A stretch of 43,342 nucleotides of DNA from an uncultured Porphyromonadaceae bacterium (GTDB lineage: Bacteria > Bacteroidota > Bacteroidia > Bacteroidales > Muribaculaceae). Position 1 is the first letter of the stretch; each line of letters starts with the position of its first letter. A program made the position numbers and the translations under genes. Shown here piece by piece: positions 37,098 through 43,342 of the stretch. The notes under the pieces were generated by a model. That model was not told the origin of the DNA and did not search any database. It worked only from the letters and a program-made list of their open reading frames with translations. The stretch lies in NCBI GenBank assembly GCA_900541555.1, contig UQKE01000012.1, positions 1 through 43,342 on the forward strand, read 5' to 3'.

Positions 37098-37657
37098 TTT
37101 TTCAGTGCAAGCCCGTCCTTGAAAGCATTCCCTACGCGCTCGCACACGCGCAAATATCCGTTGCGCACGGGATCGAACGCAATGGGACGCAATTTGGCAA
37201 CGTCGATTTTCCCGTCTTCGCCAAGTATGCTTTCGTCGGCCGACACATTGACGATGCGCCCCACGAGATGGCACGTCGCCGGATCGTACGACACCAACTC
37301 GCATTCCATCGCCATCGGCAATTCAGCAATAATCGGCGCATTGACAAATTCCGATTTCAGCGCGTGGAATCCGGCTTTGGCAAATTTGTCCGGCTCGTTG
37401 TTGCCCGACACGATGCCCACATAGTCGCAGGCCGCCATCTGTTCTTCCGTCGCCATGCTCACAGTAAAAGCTTTCGCGGCCAGCAGATTTTTCACGGTGC
37501 GATGTCCCGCGCTAAGGCAAAGATTGACGCGATCGTCGTAATCGATGCCGCCCCATGCGGCATTCATGGCATTCGGGCGCCCCGATTCGTCGTACGTCCC
37601 GATGATAAACACAGGTTGCGGATAAGTCCACGGCTTTGCTCCAAAATTCTTTCTCAT
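37094..37657 (-). CDS. Flavin reductase family protein
   Basis: A 187-residue FMN-binding split-barrel protein: PVFIIGTYDESGRPNAMNAAWGGIDYDDRVNLCLSAGHRTVKNLLAAKAFTVSMATEEQM, then CDYVGIVSGNNEPDKFAKAG, NAPIIAELPMAMECELVS and HLVGRIVNVSADESIL. Members reduce flavins or flavoprotein partners with NAD(P)H, or bind FMN. The partner is unknown. A strong ribosome binding site, AAAGGAGG at 37670-37663, lies five bases before the ATG, unusual in Bacteroidota. The AlkZ-related gene is translationally coupled downstream. Confidence 0.9.
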   Translation of the reverse strand: MRKNFGAKPWTYPQPVFIIGTYDESGRPNAMNAAWGGIDYDDRVNLCLSAGHRTVKNLLAAKAFTVSMATEEQMAACDYVGIVSGNNEPDKFAKAGFHALKSEFVNAPIIAELPMAMECELVSYDPATCHLVGRIVNVSADESILGEDGKIDVAKLRPIAFDPVRNGYLRVCERVGNAFKDGLALKK

Positions 37658-37739
37658 GCCAACCTCCTTTTAGAAATTTATTTATCCGTAAAGATAGCAT
37701 CAAACGAGCCAAAAACTTCAATTTCCCCCCAAAAAAGAT

Positions 37740-37747
37740 TATTTTTG
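37740..37747 (+). promoter_or_regulatory. -7 box upstream of the type IIG gene
   Basis: TATTTTTG, a full TAnnTTTG match, ends 26 bases before the ATG at 37774. No TTTG at the -33 position is seen; C6 and A6 tracts lie just upstream. Confidence 0.5.
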
Positions 37748-37773
37748 CTTACGGTTTATAAAATAAGAACATC

Positions 37774-40700
37774 ATGGGACAATTAAGGCCTGATCAAATA
37801 CTGAATAAAGCGTACAGACAAGTAGCAATAAAAACAGAAGATTTTAATCATTTTAAAGAAGCGATCCGCGTTTTATTGTCTGCCATATCAGATGGGCAAA
37901 GAGAAGAAACCCAAAAAGAACATTTGAGGAACTTCCTATGCAACACTTTTTATAAACCATACTATATGGCTCCGGAAGAGGATATAGACTTAGCTGTAAG
38001 GTTAGACAAAACAAGCAAGTCAAATATTGGTTTACTAATCGAAGTAAAGAGTACAACCAACAAAAACGAAATGATTTCTGTTGATAACTTGAATAAAAAA
38101 GCTCTTCAGGAATTATTGCTTTATTATTTGAGAGAAAGGGTTTCCAAGAAAAATACAGATATAAAATATTTGATAGCAACCAATGTATATGAATATTTCA
38201 TCTTTGACGCTCAAGAATTTGAGCAAAAGTTCTATCAAAATAAAAAACTAAAAAAAGAATTTCAAGATTTCGAGGATGGCAGGAAAACAAGCCGTAAGAC
38301 AGACTTTTTTTATGCCGAAATAGCGTCTTCATTTATAGAAGAAGTAGCAGATAGTCTAGACTATACCTATTTCGACATCCGCTCTTACACTAAATATTTA
38401 AACGACAATACTGCTTCAAAGAAACTTATCGAATTGTACAAGGTATTCAGCGACGTGCATTTGCTGAAACAACCTTTTCAGAATGATAGCAACTCTTTAA
38501 ACAAGAAGTTTTATACAGAATTATTGCATATTATAGGTATTGAAGAAAAGGAAGTAAATAATAAGTTTTTCATTGTACGCAAAGACGTCGGGCAGCGTAA
38601 TGAAGCTTCTTTGTTGGAAAACACAATCACCCAGCTTGACGCAGAGGATTGCTTGCGGAAAGTTCCAAATGTATCGACTTATGGAAGCACGCACGAAGAA
38701 CGCTTGTTTAATGTGGCTATGGAACTGTGCATCACTTGGATTAACCGAATCTTGTTTTTGAAGTTACTAGAAGCTCAAATGCTGAAATACCACAATGGAG
38801 AGCAGTGCTACAAATTCCTTTCTGTAGAAAAGATCCGTGATTTTGATGATTTGAACACTTTGTTCTTTCAGGTTTTGGCACGGGATGTCCACCAACGTAC
38901 GGCATCCATTTTAAAAGATTTCGAGCATGTTCCTTATTTGAATAGTTCGCTTTTTGAAGTCACCGAGCTTGAAAGCGATACAATAAAGATAAACAGTCTA
39001 TCACAAAGAGCAGAATTGCCATTATTGACAAACAGTGTATTAATCAATCGCAAAGGGAAACAACAGGTCGGCAGCCTTCCTGCCTTGAATTATCTGTTTG
39101 CTTTTTTGGATGCATATAATTTTGCAAGTGAAGGCAGTGAAGATGTACAAGAAGAAGCTAAAACATTAATAAATGCTTCTGTTTTAGGACTTATATTTGA
39201 AAAAATCAACGGACATAAAGACGGCTCGGTGTTTACCCCCGGATTTATCACCATGTATATGTGCCGTGAAGCTGTTGCCAATACAGTGTTGTCCAAATTC
39301 AACAGCTTTTATAATTGGCACTGTTCATCTATCACAGATTTGTACAATAAAATAGACAACATTCCACAAGCTAACGAACTAATAAACCGTATTACAATTT
39401 GTGATCCGGCTGTCGGTTCAGGACACTTTCTCGTATCCGCTTTAAATGAATTGATACGTTTGAAATATGAACTCGGAATTTTAGTGGATTCCAAAGGCAA
39501 GCGCATTAAAAAGTCAGATTATACATTTTCTATTGAGAACGATGAACTGATTGTAACAGATGCAGACAATAATTTATTTTCATACAATCCATTGAACGAG
39601 GAAAGCCGACGCATTCAAGAAACATTGTTCAAAGAAAAAAAGACAATTATTGAGAATTGTTTGTTTGGCGTGGATATTAATCCAAACTCTGTAAAAATAT
39701 GCAGATTGCGTTTGTGGATTGAATTATTGAAGAATGCATACTATACAGCAGAAAGCGATTATAAACAATTGGAAACTCTGCCCAATATTGATATAAACAT
39801 CAAATGCGGCAATTCTCTGGTACATCGTTTTGATTTGACTGATAGCATTAAATGCATACTAAAAGAAACTGGCATTTCTATCAACCAATATAGAAATGCG
39901 GTGAGCAAGTACAAAAATGCTCAAGATAAGGCTGAGAAGAGAGAGCTGGATTCAATGATCGCTGAAATTAAATCCAAACTCACCACTGAAATTGGGGCAA
40001 AAGACCCTAAGAAGCTCAGATTAAACAAGCGAAAGGCAGAACTAATGGACTTGCGTGCTCCACAACTATTTGAGATGAACAAGAAGGAACAAAAGGATTG
40101 GCAGAAACGGGTAGATGCTGTTGAAAAAGAAATTGCAGCGTTGGAAAACTATTTTGAGGAAATCAATTCCAACAAGATTTATTTGGGCGCTTTTGAATGG
40201 CGTATAGAGTTTCCGGAAGTTTTGGATGAGGACGGAAACTTTATTGGATTTGATTGTATTATTGGCAATCCTCCTTATATTCAACTGCAATCTATAGGGA
40301 CAGATGCTGATGTCTTAAAACGAATGAAGTATAAAACTTATGTTCGTACAGGAGATATCTATTGTTTGTTCTACGAACAGGGAATGAATTTGCTTAAACC
40401 TGATGGTTGCCTATGTTACATTACATCCAATAAATGGATGAGAACAGGATACGGGAAAGATTTACGCCAATACTTTGCCACAGAAACCAATCCTATTCTA
40501 TTAATCGACTTCGCCGGAATAAAGGTTTTTGAGTCTGCCACTGTAGATACAAACATACTTGTACTGCAAAAAGCAAAAAATATTCAGAATACATTAGCTT
40601 GTGTATTGCGACATAAGAACGATCTAAATAATTTGAGCACATTCGTGCAGCAACAAGGCGTAGTGTGTAATTTCACTTCCTCTGATTCATGGGTGATACT

Positions 40701-41493
40701 TTCGCCCATTGAACAGAGCATCAAACGCAAGATTGAAGCTGTCGGCACACCACTCAAAGATTGGGGTATTAATATTTATCGCGGAGTACTTACTGGTTAT
40801 AATGACGCTTTTATTATAAGCACCGAAAAACGGAATGAAATATTGGCTAATTGCCAAACTGAAGATGAACGTACTCGTACGGCTGAACTTATACGACCGA
40901 TTCTGCGCGGCCGCGATATTAAACGATATGGATATGAATGGGCTGGTTTATGGCTAATCAATGCACACAATGGTATAAAAAATAAGATTCCTCGCATTAA
41001 AATTGAAGATTACCCTGCTATTAAAGGTCATTTAGACCAATATTGGGATAAAATCCGCGACAGGGCTGACCAAGGCGATACACCATACAATCTTAGAAAC
41101 TGCGCCTATTTGGAGGATTTTTCTAAGCCAAAAATCGTGTGGGGTAATCTTAACCTTACAGCAAGTTATGCAATGATTCAAGACAATAGCTTTATCAATG
41201 CGCCTTCACCTATGATTGTACCGGCAAGTAAATTTTTGTTAGCTGTATTAAACTCAAAAATAGCAGATTATTACATTCGTCAACTTGGAGTTACGCGAAA
41301 TGGTGGATATTTTGAATACAAACCTATGTTTGTAGAAAAACTTCCTGTTCCTCAAAATGTAGATGCTAAAGTCATAGCTGACATAGAATCTTATGTAGAT
41401 TCAAAAAACGAAACTGCAATAGATGAGGCTGTGTATATGCTCTATGGACTTACTGAAGAAGAAAGACAGTATATTAATCAGAAAGGCAGATAA
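37774..41493 (+). CDS. Type IIG restriction enzyme/adenine methyltransferase with exchangeable recognition domain
   Basis: A 1239-residue fusion that should cut unmodified DNA and methylate adenine in its target. The N-terminus has a PD-(D/E)XK nuclease pattern (EEDIDLAVRL with Asp70/Asp72, then LLIEVKS with Glu90 and Lys92). The methyltransferase part has motif I ICDPAVGSGHFLVSA near residue 543, FGVDINPNSVKICRLRLW, and motif IV CIIGNPPYIQL near residue 832 (Asn-Pro-Pro-Tyr, N6-adenine class). A Lys/Glu-rich helical linker lies between them. The C-terminal TaqI-like recognition domain starts about residue 1040 (RPILRGRDIKRYGYEW) and contains EDFSKPKIVWGN at about 1113-1124. Base composition is clearly more AT-rich than the flanking genes, suggesting transfer. 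Its 3' part is duplicated in inverted orientation downstream. Confidence 0.92.
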   Translation: MGQLRPDQILNKAYRQVAIKTEDFNHFKEAIRVLLSAISDGQREETQKEHLRNFLCNTFYKPYYMAPEEDIDLAVRLDKTSKSNIGLLIEVKSTTNKNEMISVDNLNKKALQELLLYYLRERVSKKNTDIKYLIATNVYEYFIFDAQEFEQKFYQNKKLKKEFQDFEDGRKTSRKTDFFYAEIASSFIEEVADSLDYTYFDIRSYTKYLNDNTASKKLIELYKVFSDVHLLKQPFQNDSNSLNKKFYTELLHIIGIEEKEVNNKFFIVRKDVGQRNEASLLENTITQLDAEDCLRKVPNVSTYGSTHEERLFNVAMELCITWINRILFLKLLEAQMLKYHNGEQCYKFLSVEKIRDFDDLNTLFFQVLARDVHQRTASILKDFEHVPYLNSSLFEVTELESDTIKINSLSQRAELPLLTNSVLINRKGKQQVGSLPALNYLFAFLDAYNFASEGSEDVQEEAKTLINASVLGLIFEKINGHKDGSVFTPGFITMYMCREAVANTVLSKFNSFYNWHCSSITDLYNKIDNIPQANELINRITICDPAVGSGHFLVSALNELIRLKYELGILVDSKGKRIKKSDYTFSIENDELIVTDADNNLFSYNPLNEESRRIQETLFKEKKTIIENCLFGVDINPNSVKICRLRLWIELLKNAYYTAESDYKQLETLPNIDINIKCGNSLVHRFDLTDSIKCILKETGISINQYRNAVSKYKNAQDKAEKRELDSMIAEIKSKLTTEIGAKDPKKLRLNKRKAELMDLRAPQLFEMNKKEQKDWQKRVDAVEKEIAALENYFEEINSNKIYLGAFEWRIEFPEVLDEDGNFIGFDCIIGNPPYIQLQSIGTDADVLKRMKYKTYVRTGDIYCLFYEQGMNLLKPDGCLCYITSNKWMRTGYGKDLRQYFATETNPILLIDFAGIKVFESATVDTNILVLQKAKNIQNTLACVLRHKNDLNNLSTFVQQQGVVCNFTSSDSWVILSPIEQSIKRKIEAVGTPLKDWGINIYRGVLTGYNDAFIISTEKRNEILANCQTEDERTRTAELIRPILRGRDIKRYGYEWAGLWLINAHNGIKNKIPRIKIEDYPAIKGHLDQYWDKIRDRADQGDTPYNLRNCAYLEDFSKPKIVWGNLNLTASYAMIQDNSFINAPSPMIVPASKFLLAVLNSKIADYYIRQLGVTRNGGYFEYKPMFVEKLPVPQNVDAKVIADIESYVDSKNETAIDEAVYMLYGLTEEERQYINQKGR
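40893..40931 (+). repeat. Outer inverted repeat IR1, copy inside the type IIG gene
   Basis: Codes for RPILRGRDIKRYG at residues about 1040-1053. It pairs with 42151-42189 on the opposite strand: 33 of 39 bases match, including the 17-base block GATATTAAACGATATGG (40915-40931). All six mismatches are synonymous. Both copies are in the same reading phase. Confidence 0.9.
41112..41143 (+). repeat. Inner inverted repeat IR2, copy inside the type IIG gene
   Basis: Codes for EDFSKPKIVW. It is identical over 32 of 32 bases to the reverse complement of 41906-41937. Inside it, GATTTTT (41116-41122) and AAAAATC (41130-41136) form a 7-bp dyad around a 7-bp centre, as expected for a dimer-binding recombination site. 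Confidence 0.93.
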
Positions 41494-41508
41494 TTGTTTC
41501 TGCCTTTC
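41481..41508. terminator. Hairpin at the convergent 3' ends of the two recognition regions
   Basis: GAAAGGCAG (41481-41489) pairs with CTGCCTTTC (41500-41508) across a 10-base loop. It overlaps the last codons and stop of the type IIG gene and lies just before the end of the inverted cassette. No strong T tract follows. Confidence 0.5.
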
Positions 41509-41516
41509 CTTGTTAA

Positions 41517-42188
41517 TTAATAATTTGAAAGGGTCTGATTTATATATGCTTTTTCCTCATCTGTGAAGTTATAAATGTCAGCAATAACATTGTTAAGAAT
41601 TTCACAAACCTCTTGTTTGTTCTCTTTTGTGATAGTCGCGACTATTGAGATTATTTTATTTTTATCTATTAAAGGAGGCACTCTTAGCTGTTCTACAAAT
41701 TGTCGCAACCATCTCCATCCGTTTTCATCGAATCGGGTTGTAATCTGATTTAACGAATAAAGCATAGAACGAGAGTTTAGAAATGCCAGCAAATACAAGA
41801 GTTCATCTTGATTGTTATTGGGAACTGTCAGTATATATCCTGTGTTACCCACCATGTTATTATCAAAGTCAAGGGCAAAAGCATTTCCTGTTCGAGCGAG
41901 TTCAGCCCACACGATTTTTGGCTTAGAAAAATCCTCCCAATAACTAATGCTATCTTGCGTTTCAAACCATTTGTTGTTTGTCTTTTTGCGAGCCTTTGTC
42001 TTTTCTCCATTGATGATATATGTTTTACCAGTTTGTTCTAACCTTTCTTTACCAAACGAAAGAAGATACTGTTTCACGGCAGGAAACTGTTCTATGTCGT
42101 AATGACATGATGGGAAAGTCGCAATTAGGTACAAGCTTGCCCAATCATAACCATATCGTTTAATATCACGTCCTCTTAAAATCGGTCG
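41517..42188 (-). pseudogene. Silent alternative target-recognition cassette (no start codon)
   Basis: The frame is open from 42188, immediately after the recombinase stop, to TAA at 41517. It begins RPILRGRDIKRYGYDWASLY, matching residues about 1040 onward of the type IIG protein (RPILRGRDIKRYGYEWAGLW). It diverges for about 70 residues, matches again at YWEDFSKPKIVWAEL, diverges, and ends TDEEKAYINQTLSNY against TEEERQYINQKGR. It lacks nuclease and methyltransferase domains and has no plausible start of its own; a TTG at 42134 is internal to the homology. It is therefore best read as a stored 3' exon that can replace the expressed recognition domain by inversion, or possibly as a decayed duplicate. 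The intact frame favours the stored form. Confidence 0.88.
41906..41937 (-). repeat. Inner inverted repeat IR2, copy in the silent cassette
   Basis: Exact 32-base reverse complement of 41112-41143, in the same codon phase (EDFSKPKIVW). Flanking sequence diverges on both sides. Confidence 0.93.
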
Positions 42189-42189
42189 T
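42151..42189 (-). repeat. Outer inverted repeat IR1, copy at the start of the silent cassette
   Basis: Partner of 40893-40931. Its outer end overlaps the last base of the recombinase stop codon (42191-42189), so an exchange here would leave the recombinase gene intact. Confidence 0.88.
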
Positions 42190-42797
42190 TATGTGTCTGC
42201 CAAAAAAGTTTTGATGTAACGAGCCAATGTATTTCTATCAACCTTACATATTACAGCTATTTTCCGCTTAGATATATTTTCATTCAGAAGTTCTTGAATT
42301 AAGTGTCTTTTCTTGTGTAACTTATATTTTTCAGGTGAACTTCTCTTTCCTTTTGGACGACCTAAGATTACACCCTCTGCTCTTTTTCGTGCTAATGCTT
42401 CTTTTGTACGTTGACTAATCAAGTTGCGTTCAATTTCCGCAGATAAGCCAAATGCAAATGCCAATACTTTGCTTTGGATGTCATCGCCTAAACGATAGTT
42501 ATCTTTAATTGTCCAGACTCTACACTCTTTGGTCATGCAAAGGTTAAGAATCTCCATTATCATAAAAAGATTTCTTCCTAAACGTGAGAGTTCTGCACAA
42601 ATTATAAGGTCATCCTTTTGGATTTGCTTGAGCAGTTTGCCTAATTCTCTTTTGCTATAGGATTTAGTACCACTGATAGTTTCTTCTATCCAACCATCAA
42701 TTTTTAGATTTTCACGTTCACAAAAATTGTTGATTTCAAAACGCTGGTTTTCTACAGTCTGTTTGTCGCTACTTACTCTAATGTATCCGTATATCAT
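42189..42797 (-). CDS. Serine site-specific recombinase (resolvase/invertase family)
   Basis: A 202-residue small serine recombinase. The catalytic domain opens MIYGYIRVSSDKQTVENQRF with Ser9 as nucleophile, then GTKSYSKRELGKLLKQIQKDDLIICAELSRLGRNLFMIMEIL with the conserved Arg pair, and the E-helix region AFAFGLSAEIERNLISQRTKEALARKRAEG. The C-terminal helix-turn-helix is ENISKRKIAVICKVDRNTLARYIKTFL. This size and order is that of DNA invertases and resolvases, not large serine integrases or transposases. Its stop directly touches the silent recognition cassette, and it is as AT-rich as the type IIG gene. The likely role is inversion of the recognition segment; enhancer or partner sites are not identified. 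Confidence 0.93.
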   Translation of the reverse strand: MIYGYIRVSSDKQTVENQRFEINNFCERENLKIDGWIEETISGTKSYSKRELGKLLKQIQKDDLIICAELSRLGRNLFMIMEILNLCMTKECRVWTIKDNYRLGDDIQSKVLAFAFGLSAEIERNLISQRTKEALARKRAEGVILGRPKGKRSSPEKYKLHKKRHLIQELLNENISKRKIAVICKVDRNTLARYIKTFLADT

Positions 42798-42903
42798 AAT
42801 AAACTATTGTTTTAATCCAATAGGCTACGAAAGTATGTAAATGAAAGAGTTACAGTAAACAGATATAGATAAAAATGTTGCAGGATTGTGGTAGTAGGGA
42901 AAT

Positions 42904-42936
42904 AAAAAGAGTTAAGCCAACGACTTAACTCTTTTT
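42904..42936 (-). terminator. Terminator downstream of tRNA-Pro
   Basis: AAAAAGAGTTAAG (42904-42916) and CTTAACTCTTTTT (42924-42936) form a perfect 13-bp stem with a 7-base loop. It starts 11 bases beyond the tRNA 3' end on the minus strand. A/T-rich stem ends make it likely bidirectional. Confidence 0.88.
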
Positions 42937-42947
42937 CCTTCAATATG

Positions 42948-43022
42948 TCGGGGTGACTGGATTCGAACCAGCGACCACGCGCCCCCCAGACGCGTACTCT
43001 AACCGGACTGAGCTACGCCCCG
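42948..43022 (-). tRNA. tRNA-Pro (anticodon GGG)
   Basis: Minus strand begins CGGGGCGTAGCTCAGTCCGG. The acceptor stem CGGGGCG pairs with the 3' CACCCCG region by G-U and Watson-Crick pairs, the anticodon loop CTGGGGG gives GGG, and GGTTCGAATCC marks the T arm. The discriminator base is A; CCA is not encoded. It borders the AT-rich restriction island. Confidence 0.94.
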
Positions 43023-43031
43023 ATTCGAGTG

Positions 43032-43062
43032 CAAAGGTAATCATTAATTGCATGTCTGCCAA
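43032..43062 (-). promoter_or_regulatory. Promoter of tRNA-Pro
   Basis: On the minus strand TTG (43062-43060), a 20-base spacer and TACCTTTG (43039-43032), a full TAnnTTTG match, lie nine bases before the tRNA 5' end. Confidence 0.75.
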
Positions 43063-43342
43063 CATCAGCGCAGATTTTTCGCATTTTTTATCTACCCTTG
43101 TTGTTTTCCGGCTTCGCCAAAGCGCAAAAAAATAAAGCGCATCGCCAAAAGCGTGCGCCTATTTGCATTTTTCAGATGGAAACCTTTTTCCGTGTGTTTT
43201 TCATATTTCCCTATGTCTTGGCATAATAAGAGTAAGTCTATTTTCCAAATGGAGCGATATGCTCAAAAAAACCTCGTCTTTTATCGACGAATTATATCGT
43301 ACGCAAAGAAACAAACATAATTTTAAAAAATTCCCCCCCCCC
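43063..43342. other. Window end without a recognised gene
   Basis: About 280 bases with low-complexity A/T-rich stretches and no frame with a recognisable domain; a 90-codon plus-strand frame here has no family features. The last ten bases (43333-43342) are all C, which probably marks the end of an assembly contig. Confidence 0.55.

Noticed and set aside
37725..37736. C6 and A6 tracts before the type IIG gene as a slippage switch
   Set aside because: The tracts are short and lie outside a well-spaced -33/-7 pair, so no clear effect on expression can be argued.
42189..42797. Serine recombinase as part of a transposon (Tn3-like or IS607-like)
   Set aside because: No transposase, TnpB or terminal inverted repeats flank it; the only inverted repeats nearby are the recognition-domain repeats.
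42904..43022. tRNA-Pro as an attachment site for the restriction island
   Set aside because: No duplicated tRNA 3' end was found near 37700 and no tyrosine integrase is present; the small serine recombinase is not of integrase size.
43048..43320. 90-codon frame at the window end
   Set aside because: Low-complexity, Phe/Lys-rich, without family signature or promoter, and it begins within the tRNA promoter region.

Overview
The window is a chromosomal segment of a Bacteroidota bacterium, most likely order Bacteroidales. The main evidence is a complete type IX secretion core (porT-porP-gldK-gldL-gldM-gldN). Other support comes from promoters of the TAnnTTTG type in front of several transcripts, a Bacteroidales-type PhoH, a long YidC, a PCMD-type lipoprotein and an AlkZ-related protein. 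Family or genus cannot be fixed from the sequence alone. The final ten bases are a poly-C run, which suggests the end of a contig.

Layout. 1-480 is the 3' end of a PDZ-domain gene. 930-4693 (minus) is pyrG-yidC. 4956-6982 (plus) is a PCMD-like lipoprotein and an outer-membrane barrel, translationally coupled and preceded by a duplicated promoter module. 7057-8665 is ilvE plus an HD-domain protein, closed by a strong hairpin. 8761-15359 is a tight run of envelope genes: lptD, an LtaS-like sulfatase-fold transferase and a PAP2 phosphatase, followed by an M20 deacylase. 15539-21013 is yitT-metH-TIGR02757. 21247-23933 (minus) is phoH-purC-ubiE/menG. 24101-27681 (minus) is a SUI1-type factor coupled to a RecB/AddA-like helicase-nuclease. 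27765-34670 (plus) is the T9SS operon, ending in a GC-rich terminator. 34830-37657 (minus) holds a YjaB-like acetyltransferase, two tRNA-Ser genes with a clear promoter and terminator, a PH-domain protein, an AlkZ-related protein and a flavin reductase.

The most notable region is the AT-rich island at about 37740-42800, next to a tRNA-Pro gene. It encodes a 1239-aa type IIG restriction-methyltransferase. Tail to tail with it lies a start-less, in-frame second copy of its target-recognition region, followed immediately by a serine recombinase whose stop codon abuts that copy. The two recognition regions share two inverted repeats in matching reading frame. The outer pair is 33/39 identical with only synonymous differences. 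The inner pair is a perfect 32/32 and contains an internal dyad. Inversion at either or both pairs would keep the frame and could give up to four specificity variants. I infer a phase-variable type IIG 'TRD shufflon' driven by a linked serine invertase; inversion itself is not shown by one sequence.

Two families of short dispersed intergenic repeats were also found. One is a roughly 70-bp promoter module shared by phoH and the PCMD lipoprotein gene. The other is a GGAGrACATTGCTACG element present three times.
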